21,060 nucleotides of DNA, taken from CAYOVG01 sp964407285. GTDB lineage: Bacteria > Desulfobacterota > Syntrophobacteria > Syntrophobacterales > Syntrophobacteraceae. The stretch is taken from NCBI GenBank assembly GCA_964407285.1, contig CAYOVG010000084.1, positions 1-21,060 on the forward strand, read 5' to 3'. A model generated the notes under the pieces. That model worked only from the letters and a program-made list of their open reading frames with translations, had not been told where the DNA came from and did not search any database. Shown here in pieces: positions 8,801-15,351 of this stretch. Each line of letters opens with the position of its first letter. Positions within the stretch are counted from its first letter, which is position 1. The position numbers and the translations under genes are program-made.

Positions 8801-9393
8801 AAAGGTTCGCGAGGGTAGGGGTCGGATGCGTCGATGGAGGAACGGCCGTCATCGACGAAGTTGCGTTGAAGAGTGAGCAGCAGGTTTTGTGGCCGCGCCC
8901 GGTGATTGAAATCGAATCCCGTGTCGAGAATGCCGATCCGCACTCGGGAGGGATTGTCTCCCACTTCGGCCCTCGCCGCCTTGAGCCCGGAGGCGTCGAG
9001 GTGCCAGGCGAATCCCGGTCCGCACGGAAAGCCCGACTCCTGGTCGTTGTAGGAGCAGTAGGCGGTCTCGCCGGGCGCCGCACCGGTCCGGGAGGGCATG
9101 TGGACGTGGTTTTGATAGTCCCATTGTACTCCGATGTCGGGTTCGACATAGGCGTTGTGCTGTTTTGCCGCATCGTGAGCCATGTCCCAGATGTCCGCCG
9201 GCGAAGCTGCGGCCGCTCTCGCGCCCAACCTGGCGAGATGCCATCTGTCCCTCTTTGCAGCCGCGCCGCGCAGCCCCAGTGTCTCGTTGGGACAGAGGTC
9301 CTCGATCGAGACGATGCCGCCCGCCAGTGCGAGCGCATTTCCGGGTTGAGGCGCGGATTTGATCAACAAACGTGGTGCAACGACGATTCGCAT
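5839..9393 (-). CDS. Dual-protease fusion: subtilisin-like (S8) serine protease plus thermolysin-like zinc metallopeptidase (1184 aa)
   Basis: The N-terminal half carries a complete subtilase triad: Asp157 in GILDTGFDFNH, His203 in NPGHGTGTIG and Ser388 in GSGTSSATP, with the oxyanion Asn in AAGNN at about 307. The C-terminal half carries a gluzincin site: HETTH at 755-759, the third zinc ligand Glu782 in FHEAFADI, and His854 in EPHDRGS, which corresponds by position to the transition-state His of thermolysin-type enzymes. A Pro-rich linker (about 553-577) separates the two, and about 300 further residues follow with no recognised domain (charged helical at about 1010-1055). There is no signal peptide, so a cytoplasmic location is inferred. 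The ATG at 9393 has a GGGG ribosome binding site with 6-nt spacing; an upstream in-frame extension to 9504 lacks one. It is the first gene of the operon. Two intact protease sites in one chain are unusual; what it cleaves is unknown. Confidence 0.88.
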   Translation of the reverse strand: MRIVVAPRLLIKSAPQPGNALALAGGIVSIEDLCPNETLGLRGAAAKRDRWHLARLGARAAAASPADIWDMAHDAAKQHNAYVEPDIGVQWDYQNHVHMPSRTGAAPGETAYCSYNDQESGFPCGPGFAWHLDASGLKAARAEVGDNPSRVRIGILDTGFDFNHRARPQNLLLTLQRNFVDDGRSSIDASDPYPREPFSNPGHGTGTIGLLAGRRLRNMLRPEQDGDYLGGAPLAEILPVRIASGVVLLYSSAFAAGLDYLIAPNGKVADRVDVLSMSMGGVASKAWAEVVNRAYDAGIVMVTAAGNNYPLTPESIVYPARFRRVIAACGVMADGRPYVRGVVPFGKMAGNYGPDSKMDTALAAYTPNTSWAEINCENMIDMDGSGTSSATPQIAAAAALWLQKHKDAMKGWSPQEVVEATRKALFTSARTDSSNLRKYFGRGILNAQSALSVLPERGLPRTEPDSAGFSFWKVLIGHGIAAAKIAEPHLREMLDVEVAQLFHIDKDVAESMEDPDVAQEPTQKFFDAVIGSPYASKALKAALEDRFKSAAVPGADLGKPPGPEPPGNRTLPTPVPVCRRLRAYATDPSLSLQLHTADSNETVIPVIWEPLKPGPVGEYLEVIDHDPATGCFYAPVDLEDPHIVAGDGLAPNPADPRFHQQMVYAVAMRTIRSFETALGRKALWSPLMDPGSGDDGKYIQRLRIYPHAIRDRNAYYNPEKKALLFGYFLVRSARTGEIHPDGIIFTCLSHDIVAHETTHALLDGMHRNLTYEGSVDDLAFHEAFADIVALFQHFSLPDVLKTEIGRTRGDLGISDRLAEIGQEFGRATGMHGALRSAIGKSPDPALIDTTTEPHDRGSLLVAAVFRAFTNIYMRRTADLIRIATNGTGIPAPGALHPDLVNRLAEEARKAAGHVLKICIRALDFCPPVDLIFGDYLRAIITADFEVAPEDELEYRVAFIESFRNWGIYPAGMQSLLPESLRWRGLQFPESQEILGDVLHIARQFVDESAYLRFSKKFDEIEKDMPLRERLFRHSHEWRKRLHDELKKKIETLGAGQRAMLAADLGLDLSTGRETFELHSLRIAEKIGMDGEVQCDLLLQLLQNRQEAVDGDHFRFLGGSTLVVDARSREVKYAIRKSIGSKLRLDKVKNDLKASRDLRRIYFSGTPFAGVGERFAILHKSGDEV

Positions 9394-9471
9394 GGTAGAC
9401 CCCTTTCCGAACGAATGATGGAAGATCCGGAAATGACAGGGTAAACGAGAATAGATCCAAATTGTTGTAAT

Positions 9472-9496
9472 ACGCACAAAAGCACTTCGTGTGCGT
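9472..9496. promoter_or_regulatory. Inverted repeat upstream of the protease operon, possible operator
   Basis: ACGCACA (9472-9478) and TGTGCGT (9490-9496) are perfect inverted arms with an 11-nt centre. On the minus strand they lie just downstream of a TTGACT box (9504-9499) and about 80 nt before the protease start. A matching -10 box at normal spacing is not clear, so this is only a candidate site for a regulator. Confidence 0.35.
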
Positions 9497-9712
9497 GGAG
9501 TCAAGAACTTTCTTCATGGGTTGTGTGAAGTAATGAGAAAAATAGTTTCTATGGCAAAATCGGTTCAAAGACGGCCGCCGGCGCTCGCGACGGGCGGCCT
9601 CCGTCACGGCTTGGAACCCGGGGCCTCCCCTCCACGGCGATATCCCCGTGCTTCGTCGTCCGCGCCGCCGGCGGCGCCGATACGGGAATTGCAGCCCCAC
9701 GTTATTTCAATG

Positions 9713-9741
9713 TTGACATTGCGCCGACTATTACATAGAAG
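9713..9741 (+). promoter_or_regulatory. Candidate sigma70-type promoter of the 2-oxoacid oxidoreductase operon
   Basis: A consensus TTGACA (9713-9718) is followed after 17 nt by TAGAAG (9736-9741), which matches 4 of 6 positions of the -10 consensus. It would give a leader of roughly 110 nt before the ferredoxin start at 9860. The -35 box is strong and the -10 box weak. Confidence 0.4.
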
Positions 9742-9859
9742 ACAGGCTTCGGGTGCGCGGATGATGATCCCGGTAGTAGTCTCTCGGTGGTGATCCGGTT
9801 TTTCTGAATAATGAATCGATGAGGTAAACAGGTATAGGCGCTATGAGGACAGTACATTT

Positions 9860-10075
9860 ATGAAAGGGAAAGGGTCAATCGTCATCAACCAGGTGCTGTG
9901 TAAGGGATGCGAGCTTTGCATCGCCTTCTGTCCCAAGAAGTCAATCACACTTTCTGATAAACTGAATGCGGCCGGATACTTGCCCTCCCGCTTCGCCGAT
10001 ATGGGGGAATGCAACGGCTGCGCTACCTGCGCTACGGTCTGCCCGGAAGTCGCGATAGAGGTTTACCGTGAATAA
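9860..10075 (+). CDS. 2-oxoacid:ferredoxin oxidoreductase, ferredoxin-like (delta) subunit
   Basis: This 71-residue protein has two complete 4Fe-4S cluster motifs, CKGCELCIAFCP (residues about 14-25) and CNGCATCATVCP (about 51-62). That spacing is typical of the small electron-transfer subunit of Vor/Kor-type enzymes, which passes electrons from the thiamine-dependent active site to external ferredoxin in the cytoplasm. The start at 9860 gives the expected short N-terminus. Its last codons overlap the GTG start of the alpha subunit by 8 nt, which suggests translational coupling. It is the first gene of a five-gene operon (9860-12925). A free ferredoxin is the alternative, but the overlap argues for a dedicated subunit. 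Confidence 0.92.
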   Translation: MKGKGSIVINQVLCKGCELCIAFCPKKSITLSDKLNAAGYLPSRFADMGECNGCATCATVCPEVAIEVYRE

Positions 10076-11135
10076 AGTATTAGCTACTGGAAACGCTGCT
10101 ATTGGTGAAGCGGCCATCAGAGCCGGCTGTCAATGCTATTTCGGCTATCCGATCACTCCTCAGAACGAGTTGACCGAGTTCATGGCGAGCAACCTGGGCC
10201 GGCGGCCGGGCTGCACCTTTATTCAGGCGGAAAGCGAGATCGCGGCCATTAATATGCTCTACGGCGCGAGCGTCGCCGGAGTCCGGGCCATGACTTCCTC
10301 CTCCAGCCCCGGCATCAGCCTGAAGCAGGAGGGAATATCCTTTCTGGCGGCCTGCCAGTTGCCGGCCGTCATCGTCAATATGTCCCGCGGCGGGCCGGGG
10401 CTGGGAAGCATCGCGGCGGCCCAGTCGGACTACCACCAGGCCACTCGCGGCGGCGGGCACGGCGATTACCGGACCATCGTTCTCGGCCCCTCATCCGTGC
10501 AGGAACTGGCGGACCTTACCTACCGGGCTTTCGACATGTCGGATAAGTACCATATTCCGGTCATGGTCCTGGGGGACGGTATGCTGGGACAGATGATGGA
10601 GCCGGTGGAATTCAACTTCGAAACCATCGAAAAGCCGCCTGTCAGGACCGATGCCCTTCGGGGGGCGAAAGGCCGTCCGAGCCGCTTCGTACGTACGTTC
10701 ACCTCCAATCCCGCCGAACTTGAAGAGCTTAACTGGAGCCTCTTCCGTCGCTACCAGTTGCTTCAAGAAGAAGAGGTCCTGTTTGAGAACTTCATGACGG
10801 AAGATGCGAAGCTGATCGTGACCGCTTTCGGCATCGGGGCCAGAATCGCCAAGGGCGCCATCAAGCAGGCCCGCATGCACGGGATGAAGGTCGGGTTGTT
10901 CCGTCCCGTCACACTCTTTCCTTTTCCCAAGGAGCAACTGAAGGAACTCGCCAAAACGACCGCCTTCTTCCTGGACTTCGAGATGAACATGGGCCAGATG
11001 ATAGACGATGTCAAGCTGTCGCTGGAAGGGGCCGCGGATGTGTCCTTCTACGGACGGCCCGGCGGGGTCATTCCCACGGCTACCGAACTGCTGCGCGTGA
11101 TTTCCCGTATCTATTCGCAAAAGGGTCTCGGTTGA
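10068..11135 (+). CDS. vorB: 2-oxoacid:ferredoxin oxidoreductase, alpha subunit (VorB-like)
   Basis: This 355-residue subunit binds the pyrimidine side of thiamine diphosphate and part of the substrate. The translation contains GNAAIGEAAIRAGC, FGYPITPQNELTEFM, QAESEIAAINMLYGAS, MTSSSSPGISLKQEGISF and SDYHQATRGGGHGDYR, which is the pattern of the alpha subunit annotated as VorB, the 2-oxoisovalerate (branched-chain) type. The closely related 2-oxoglutarate type (KorA) cannot be excluded from sequence alone. Translation starts at a GTG at 10068, inside the preceding ferredoxin gene. The beta subunit follows 37 nt after its stop. Length is normal for the split four-subunit form, with the C-terminal domain (GIGARIAKGAIKQARMHG...) intact. 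Confidence 0.9.
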   Translation: MNKVLATGNAAIGEAAIRAGCQCYFGYPITPQNELTEFMASNLGRRPGCTFIQAESEIAAINMLYGASVAGVRAMTSSSSPGISLKQEGISFLAACQLPAVIVNMSRGGPGLGSIAAAQSDYHQATRGGGHGDYRTIVLGPSSVQELADLTYRAFDMSDKYHIPVMVLGDGMLGQMMEPVEFNFETIEKPPVRTDALRGAKGRPSRFVRTFTSNPAELEELNWSLFRRYQLLQEEEVLFENFMTEDAKLIVTAFGIGARIAKGAIKQARMHGMKVGLFRPVTLFPFPKEQLKELAKTTAFFLDFEMNMGQMIDDVKLSLEGAADVSFYGRPGGVIPTATELLRVISRIYSQKGLG

Positions 11136-11172
11136 AGAATGTTGAATAGTCGATCGCATAAAGGTTGAGTAC

Positions 11173-11946
11173 ATGAAAAAGATATTCAGTCGGCCAAAAT
11201 CACTGAAGGAAGCCGTCTTTCATTATTGTCCTGGCTGCGGCCATTCCATCATTCACCGCATCACGTGCGAAGCCATCGATGAACTGGGTATCCAGGATAA
11301 AGCCATCGGCGTGCCGCCTCCGGGATGCTCGGTCTTCGCCTACTACTACTTCGACGTGGATATGGTCGAGTCCGCTCATGGCCGTGGCGCGGCCGTGGCC
11401 ACCGGCATCAAAAGAGCGTATCCCGAGGCCGTCGTCTTCACCTACCAGGGCGATGGGGACCTCGCGGCCATCGGCACGACCGAAACCCTGCACGCCGCGA
11501 ACCGGGGTGAAAACATAACCGCGATTTTCATCAACAACGCGGTCTACGGCATGACCGGCGGTCAGATGGCCCCGACCACCATGCTGGGGATGAAAACCAC
11601 CACCTCTCCCTTTGGTCGGGACAACCATTTGGAAGGCTATCCCATCAAAATGAGTGAAATCCTGGGGCAGGTCAACGGCGCTTGCTACATAGAACGCGTG
11701 GCGGTCTGTTCACCCGCAAGTATTCGCAAGGCGAAGAAAGCCATCAAGAAGGCTTTTCAGTGCCAGATCGACGGGCTCGGCTACTCTCTCGTGGAGATCC
11801 TTTCTCCCTGTCCGACCAACTGGAAGAAAAGCTCCGTCGAAGCCTGGAAGTGGGTTGACGAAGTGATGGCCGTGGAATTTCCTCTGGGGGTAATCAAAGA
11901 CACGACGGGGATGACGGAGAAGACGGAGAAGAGCGATGTTGATTAA
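11173..11946 (+). CDS. 2-oxoacid:ferredoxin oxidoreductase, beta subunit (thiamine diphosphate-binding)
   Basis: The 257-residue protein carries YCPGCGHSI at residues 18-26 and the thiamine diphosphate/Mg2+ motif starting GDGD at 93-96 and closing with the NN of FINNAVYGMTGGQ at 121-122. It is the subunit that holds the cofactor diphosphate and performs oxidative decarboxylation of a 2-oxoacid to acyl-CoA and CO2 together with the alpha subunit. In the Vor naming scheme it would be VorA, in the Kor scheme KorB; I leave the symbol open because the substrate is not fixed. The ATG at 11173 follows AAGG by 8 nt. Its end overlaps the gamma subunit by 11 nt. Confidence 0.92.
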   Translation: MKKIFSRPKSLKEAVFHYCPGCGHSIIHRITCEAIDELGIQDKAIGVPPPGCSVFAYYYFDVDMVESAHGRGAAVATGIKRAYPEAVVFTYQGDGDLAAIGTTETLHAANRGENITAIFINNAVYGMTGGQMAPTTMLGMKTTTSPFGRDNHLEGYPIKMSEILGQVNGACYIERVAVCSPASIRKAKKAIKKAFQCQIDGLGYSLVEILSPCPTNWKKSSVEAWKWVDEVMAVEFPLGVIKDTTGMTEKTEKSDVD

Positions 11947-12466
11947 AACGGTTTTTTCCGGTTTCGGAGGGCAGGGTGTTTTGTCCATGGGGCTCAACCT
12001 GGCCCAGGCCGCAATGCTGGAGGGCAGGCATGTCACATACCTGCCGGCCTATGGCGCGGAAGTGCGTGGAGGCACCGCCAACTGCACGGTGTCCGTATCG
12101 GACGAAGAGATTGCATCCCCGGTGGCCTACGCGCCCGATTTCATCGTTGCGCTGAATCAGCCTTCAATGGTCAGATTTCAGAACAAAATCCAGTCCGGCG
12201 GCGTGCTGTTCCTCAATTCATCCCTGGTCACCGAACCGCCCAACCGCGGCGATATTGAAATCGTGAATGTTCCGGCCAATACCATCGCGGAAAAAATGGG
12301 CAACATCAGGTCGGCCAACATGGTGCTGCTGGGCGCTTTTATAAAGAAGAGCAATCTCGTGAGCCTCGACAGCCTTGTAGAAGGGCTCTCCGTCGTCTTG
12401 AAAGGCAAGCAGAAGCTCATCAGCATCAACAAGGATGCTCTGGCCGTCGGATACGAATTCATCTAA
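11936..12466 (+). CDS. 2-oxoacid:ferredoxin oxidoreductase, gamma subunit
   Basis: The 176-residue protein starts with the family signature FSGFGGQGVLSMG and contains LPAYGAEVRGGTANCTV and the IRSANMVLLGAFI segment. The gamma subunit completes the heterotetrameric enzyme and contributes to CoA binding. The ATG at 11936 has GGAG 7 nt upstream and lies inside the end of the beta gene, so the two are probably translated in coupled fashion. All four subunits (delta, alpha, beta, gamma) are therefore present and intact. This gene order is common for the Kor/Vor type in anaerobes. Confidence 0.92.
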   Translation: MLIKTVFSGFGGQGVLSMGLNLAQAAMLEGRHVTYLPAYGAEVRGGTANCTVSVSDEEIASPVAYAPDFIVALNQPSMVRFQNKIQSGGVLFLNSSLVTEPPNRGDIEIVNVPANTIAEKMGNIRSANMVLLGAFIKKSNLVSLDSLVEGLSVVLKGKQKLISINKDALAVGYEFI

Positions 12467-12493
12467 CGTTCAATGCGCAATCAGGAGTTGCAG

Positions 12494-12925
12494 ATGCCTG
12501 TCAACCAGATTTCCGTCAGTTTGGAAAACGTACCGGGGAAGTTTCTCGACGTGAGTGAATGCCTGGGGATTGAAGGAATCAATATTCGTGCGATCACGGT
12601 AGCCGACACTTCCGATATAAGCACTGTCCGGTTCGTTACCGACGACCCGAAAAGAACGCTGGACGTGCTCAAAAGCCACGGATATTCCGTCAAGGAGACC
12701 GATGTCATCGCCGTGGAAGTTCCCGACCATCCGGGCGGGCTTCAAGCCATCTTGAGGCCTCTCAAGGCGGGAGGCGTCAATGTTCTCTATTTCTATCCCT
12801 TTCTCGGAAGAGGCGAGAGCAATAACCCCATCGTGATCATCGGCGTGGACAAGACCGAAGAAGCTCTCGATCTCTTGAAAGCGAACTGGATAAAGACCTT
12901 CAACTCGGAAATCTATTCACTGTAA
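12494..12925 (+). CDS. Tandem ACT-domain protein (143 aa), probable amino-acid sensor
   Basis: The protein consists of two ACT-like repeats of about 70 residues each: the first starts QISVSLENVPGKFLDVSECL and the second IAVEVPDHPGGLQAILRPL. Both have the loop (NVPG, DHPGG) where ACT domains bind small ligands, usually amino acids. No catalytic domain is attached. I placed the start at the ATG at 12494, which has AGGAG at 6-nt spacing; an ATG at 12473 is in frame but lacks a good site. It follows the gamma subunit by 27 nt, so it is probably the last gene of the oxidoreductase operon. Family knowledge: stand-alone ACT proteins often sit beside 2-oxoacid oxidoreductase or aryl-CoA ligase genes. 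A regulatory role for branched-chain or aromatic amino acids is inference. Confidence 0.85.
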   Translation: MPVNQISVSLENVPGKFLDVSECLGIEGINIRAITVADTSDISTVRFVTDDPKRTLDVLKSHGYSVKETDVIAVEVPDHPGGLQAILRPLKAGGVNVLYFYPFLGRGESNNPIVIIGVDKTEEALDLLKANWIKTFNSEIYSL

Positions 12926-13067
12926 AGCGAGCGGGGGTAGAGGGAGGATCAACGGCGTCGAGAGATATGCACGCACTATCCGTATTCTTGACGCAAAGGG
13001 AACAGCAAGGCTGGGCTGAGCGGTCTGCCGTCGAACAGGAGGCATTCGAGTTCAGCTTCAGCCCGTT

Positions 13068-13089
13068 GCCGGTTCCGCGAAGAACCGGC
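13068..13089. repeat. Perfect 8-bp hairpin
   Basis: GCCGGTTC (13068-13075) pairs with GAACCGGC (13082-13089) around the 6-nt loop CGCGAA. No T tract follows on either strand, so a classical terminator is not supported. It lies 143 nt after the ACT gene stop and could protect the 3' end of that transcript. Confidence 0.6.
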
Positions 13090-13112
13090 TGCCGGTATCG
13101 ACGTCCGGCGAT

Positions 13113-13132
13113 GCCGTAAGGGCCCTTACGGC
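13113..13132. repeat. Perfect 20-nt palindrome flanked by GACGTC
   Basis: GCCGTAAGGGCCCTTACGGC is fully self-complementary. GACGTC (itself a palindrome) lies on both sides, at 13100-13105 and 13135-13140. With no loop it is more likely a protein-binding site for a dimer or tetramer than an RNA hairpin. Nothing else in the window repeats it. Confidence 0.6.
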
Positions 13133-13269
13133 AAGACGTCATGAATAGAGACCAGCGTCGGCGAAATCCCGCGTTCTCTGACCCTCGCCGCCTTTTCCGA
13201 CATTCAAACCCTCCCGTGAAAATACAGTATTCACCCTATTTATTTGGAGCGCGTTTTAGCGTACTTAAG

Positions 13270-13287
13270 GCACATTGCTCAATGTGC
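13270..13287. promoter_or_regulatory. Inverted repeat upstream of the histidine kinase, possible operator
   Basis: GCACATTG-CT-CAATGTGC is a perfect 8-bp inverted repeat with a 2-nt centre, about 165 nt upstream of the kinase start. Its size and symmetry fit a dimeric regulator site. The regulator is not known. Confidence 0.4.
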
Positions 13288-13452
13288 TGAGAAGCCGGGA
13301 TGGGCTACGGCATCGGGTCTGCCGGCCTGCGGCTGTAATTTCCGGCTTTCACATTCGTACTGGTTTGTATCTCCGGCGGCAAGGAAAGTGGTGCTGTGGT
13401 GTGTCTTCATACTGAAGCTGATTTCTTCCCAGAGATATTCGAGGTTATTGCC

Positions 13453-15351
13453 ATGACAAACCCTTCGGTCAGGATCCTCCTCGTCGAGGATGACGAAGAT
13501 GATTATTGTCTGGTCCGAAGCATGCTCTCTAAGGTCCCGTCCCCTGGGTTCCATCTGTATTGGGTGAATACGTACGACGGCGCGGTCGAAGCCACTACGA
13601 ATTGCGATTATGATATTTGCCTTCTCGATTACCACCTCGGTGAAGGCAGAAACGGTCTGGACCTGTTTCAGGAATTGACGTCAAGAGGATTGAAAGCCCC
13701 GATTATTTTCTTGACCGGCCAGAAGGATTATCAACTGGACGTGGAGGCCATGAAGGCGGGAGCCGCGGATTTCCTGGTCAAAGACCAGATCAGTACTCCG
13801 CTCCTCGAACGATCCATCCGTTACGCCATCGAGCGCAGGCGAAGCGAAGATGCTTTGCGGGAAAGCGAGGAGCGCCTGCGGTTTATAATGGAAACGTCCG
13901 GTGACGCCATATACCGTCTCAAATACGACACCATGACCTATGAGTACCTGAGTCCCGTAATCGAGAGGTTGACGGGTTACACCCCCGAGGAGGTGAATTC
14001 GATCGGTTTCGCCCGCCTCATCTGTAAGATCAATCAACCCGGGGAGGAGAACGTTTCCGCCGGCCTCCTGGCGAAGAAGCGGCGGGAGGGAAGAACTCGC
14101 GAGTATTTCGCCGACTACCTGATCCGGACGAAAAGCGGAAGCCTGAGATGGCTGGGAGACCATTCGCTGCCCTGGTACAACGATCACGGGCAGCTTGTGG
14201 GGTCCGTGGGAATCCTGAGCGACATCACCGAACGCAAGCAGGTCGAGCAGGCCCTTCGCAAGAGCGAGCAGAAGTTCCGCATGCTCGTGGAGACTATGAA
14301 CGAGGGACTGGGCGTCCAGGACGAGAAGGGCGCCATCACGTATGTCAACGACAAGATGTGCGAGATACTGGGGTACCGGCGGGAAGAACTGCTGGGACTC
14401 CCCGCCGCCAGGTTGATCGACAAGTCAAAGAGGTCCAAGGTTCTTCGCATGAATTCCAGTCGGGACCTGTGCAACCGCTCATGCTATGAAGTCAATCTGA
14501 TAGCGAAAGGCGGGCGCAGGATTCCAACCATCCTTTCTTCTTCGCCTATCGTCAACGGGGAGGGGGAGTTCAAGGGAATCATCTCCACCATAACCGATAT
14601 CACCTTGCGAAAGTCGGCCGAGAAAACCCTGTTGGAATCGAGAGAGCAACTCAGGTTCCTCTCTTCACAGCTTCTGAAGGTCCAGGAAAGGGAGAGACAA
14701 CGCATCGCCAACGAGATACACGACAGCGTCGGTCAGTCGCTGCACACCATTAAAATAGGAGTTCGCGATATTGCTCATAAGCTCGAGACGGGGGAACAGC
14801 TTCCCGACCCGGAAGTGCTGCAGGACATCCTCCGGATCACCGAGTTCGCCATAGAGGAAGTCCGCAACATCTATATGGACCTGAGACCGTCTTTGCTGGA
14901 CGATCTGGGACTGCTTGCGACGATTAGCTGGTTCCTCAGAGAGTGCGAGAAGACCTATCCTCATGTGCGGGTCCAAAGGGAGATCACCGTCAGCGAGGAC
15001 GAGATACCGACTTACCTCAAGACCGTCATTTTCCGGGTGCTGCAGGGCGCCATGGAAAACGTCGGCCGCCACAGCCGTGCGGACACCGTCAAGGTCATTC
15101 TCCGTATCTCCGATGAGGAGATCGATTTCACCATAGAGGATAACGGAAGAGGGTTCGACCTGGGAAGCGGCATGTCCCTGGAAGGCTGCTCGAAAGGCCT
15201 CGGGATCGCCTGTATGCAGGAACGGGTGGAATCGTCGAGCGGTGTTTTCACCATCCGGTCCCTCAAGGGAGTCGGGACCACCGTGCGGGCCTGCTGGCCG
15301 TGCCTTCTCCTGGGAGAAATGCCTGCCGAGGAGCAGGCCGAAGAGATGTAG
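13453..15351 (+). CDS. Receiver-PAS-PAS histidine kinase (NarL-partner type, 632 aa)
   Basis: Domain order: a response-regulator receiver domain (about 5-125; acidic patch EDDEDD at 12-17, phospho-acceptor Asp59 in CLLDYHLG, Thr88, Lys110), PAS 1 (about 140-262, ending SDITERK), PAS 2 (about 272-388, ending TDITLRK), a HisKA_3 dimerisation domain with His423 in RIANEIHDSVGQSL, and a HATPase domain (Asn536 in GAMENVGRHS, DNGRGF at 563-568, GLGIACMQERV at 582-592). No membrane segment is visible, so it is probably cytosolic and receives its signal through PAS or through phosphorylation of its receiver. HisKA_3 kinases usually pair with LuxR/NarL-type regulators; none is in the window. The ATG at 13453 has GAGG 8 nt upstream and begins right at the receiver domain; the frame extends further up without a site. 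Confidence 0.9.
   Translation: MTNPSVRILLVEDDEDDYCLVRSMLSKVPSPGFHLYWVNTYDGAVEATTNCDYDICLLDYHLGEGRNGLDLFQELTSRGLKAPIIFLTGQKDYQLDVEAMKAGAADFLVKDQISTPLLERSIRYAIERRRSEDALRESEERLRFIMETSGDAIYRLKYDTMTYEYLSPVIERLTGYTPEEVNSIGFARLICKINQPGEENVSAGLLAKKRREGRTREYFADYLIRTKSGSLRWLGDHSLPWYNDHGQLVGSVGILSDITERKQVEQALRKSEQKFRMLVETMNEGLGVQDEKGAITYVNDKMCEILGYRREELLGLPAARLIDKSKRSKVLRMNSSRDLCNRSCYEVNLIAKGGRRIPTILSSSPIVNGEGEFKGIISTITDITLRKSAEKTLLESREQLRFLSSQLLKVQERERQRIANEIHDSVGQSLHTIKIGVRDIAHKLETGEQLPDPEVLQDILRITEFAIEEVRNIYMDLRPSLLDDLGLLATISWFLRECEKTYPHVRVQREITVSEDEIPTYLKTVIFRVLQGAMENVGRHSRADTVKVILRISDEEIDFTIEDNGRGFDLGSGMSLEGCSKGLGIACMQERVESSSGVFTIRSLKGVGTTVRACWPCLLLGEMPAEEQAEEM

Larger units (their letters stand above)
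9394..9859. other. Divergent intergenic region between the protease operon and the oxidoreductase operon
   Basis: This 466-nt stretch separates two divergent operons and should hold both promoters. It is AT-rich near the protease gene and very GC-rich at about 9570-9690. It contains an inverted repeat (9472-9496), a perfect 16-nt palindrome GCGCCGCCGGCGGCGC (9662-9677), and a plus-strand promoter candidate (9713-9741). No convincing gene was seen. Confidence 0.5.
12926..13452. other. Structured intergenic region between the ACT gene and the histidine kinase
   Basis: This 527-nt stretch has no convincing gene. It holds three strong inverted repeats (13068-13089, 13113-13132 and 13270-13287). 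The right part is AT-rich near 13215-13245 and probably includes the kinase promoter, but no clear -35/-10 pair was assigned. Confidence 0.5.

Noticed and set aside
9491..9793. 100-codon plus-strand frame upstream of the ferredoxin gene
   Set aside because: No ribosome binding site, low-complexity Arg/Pro/Ala-rich product, and it runs across the probable promoters of two divergent operons.
12990..13035. Possible cyclic-di-GMP (GEMM) riboswitch around ACGCAAAGGG
   Set aside because: Only the short ACGCAAAG piece matches; the partner helices and the GGCAAACC element are missing.
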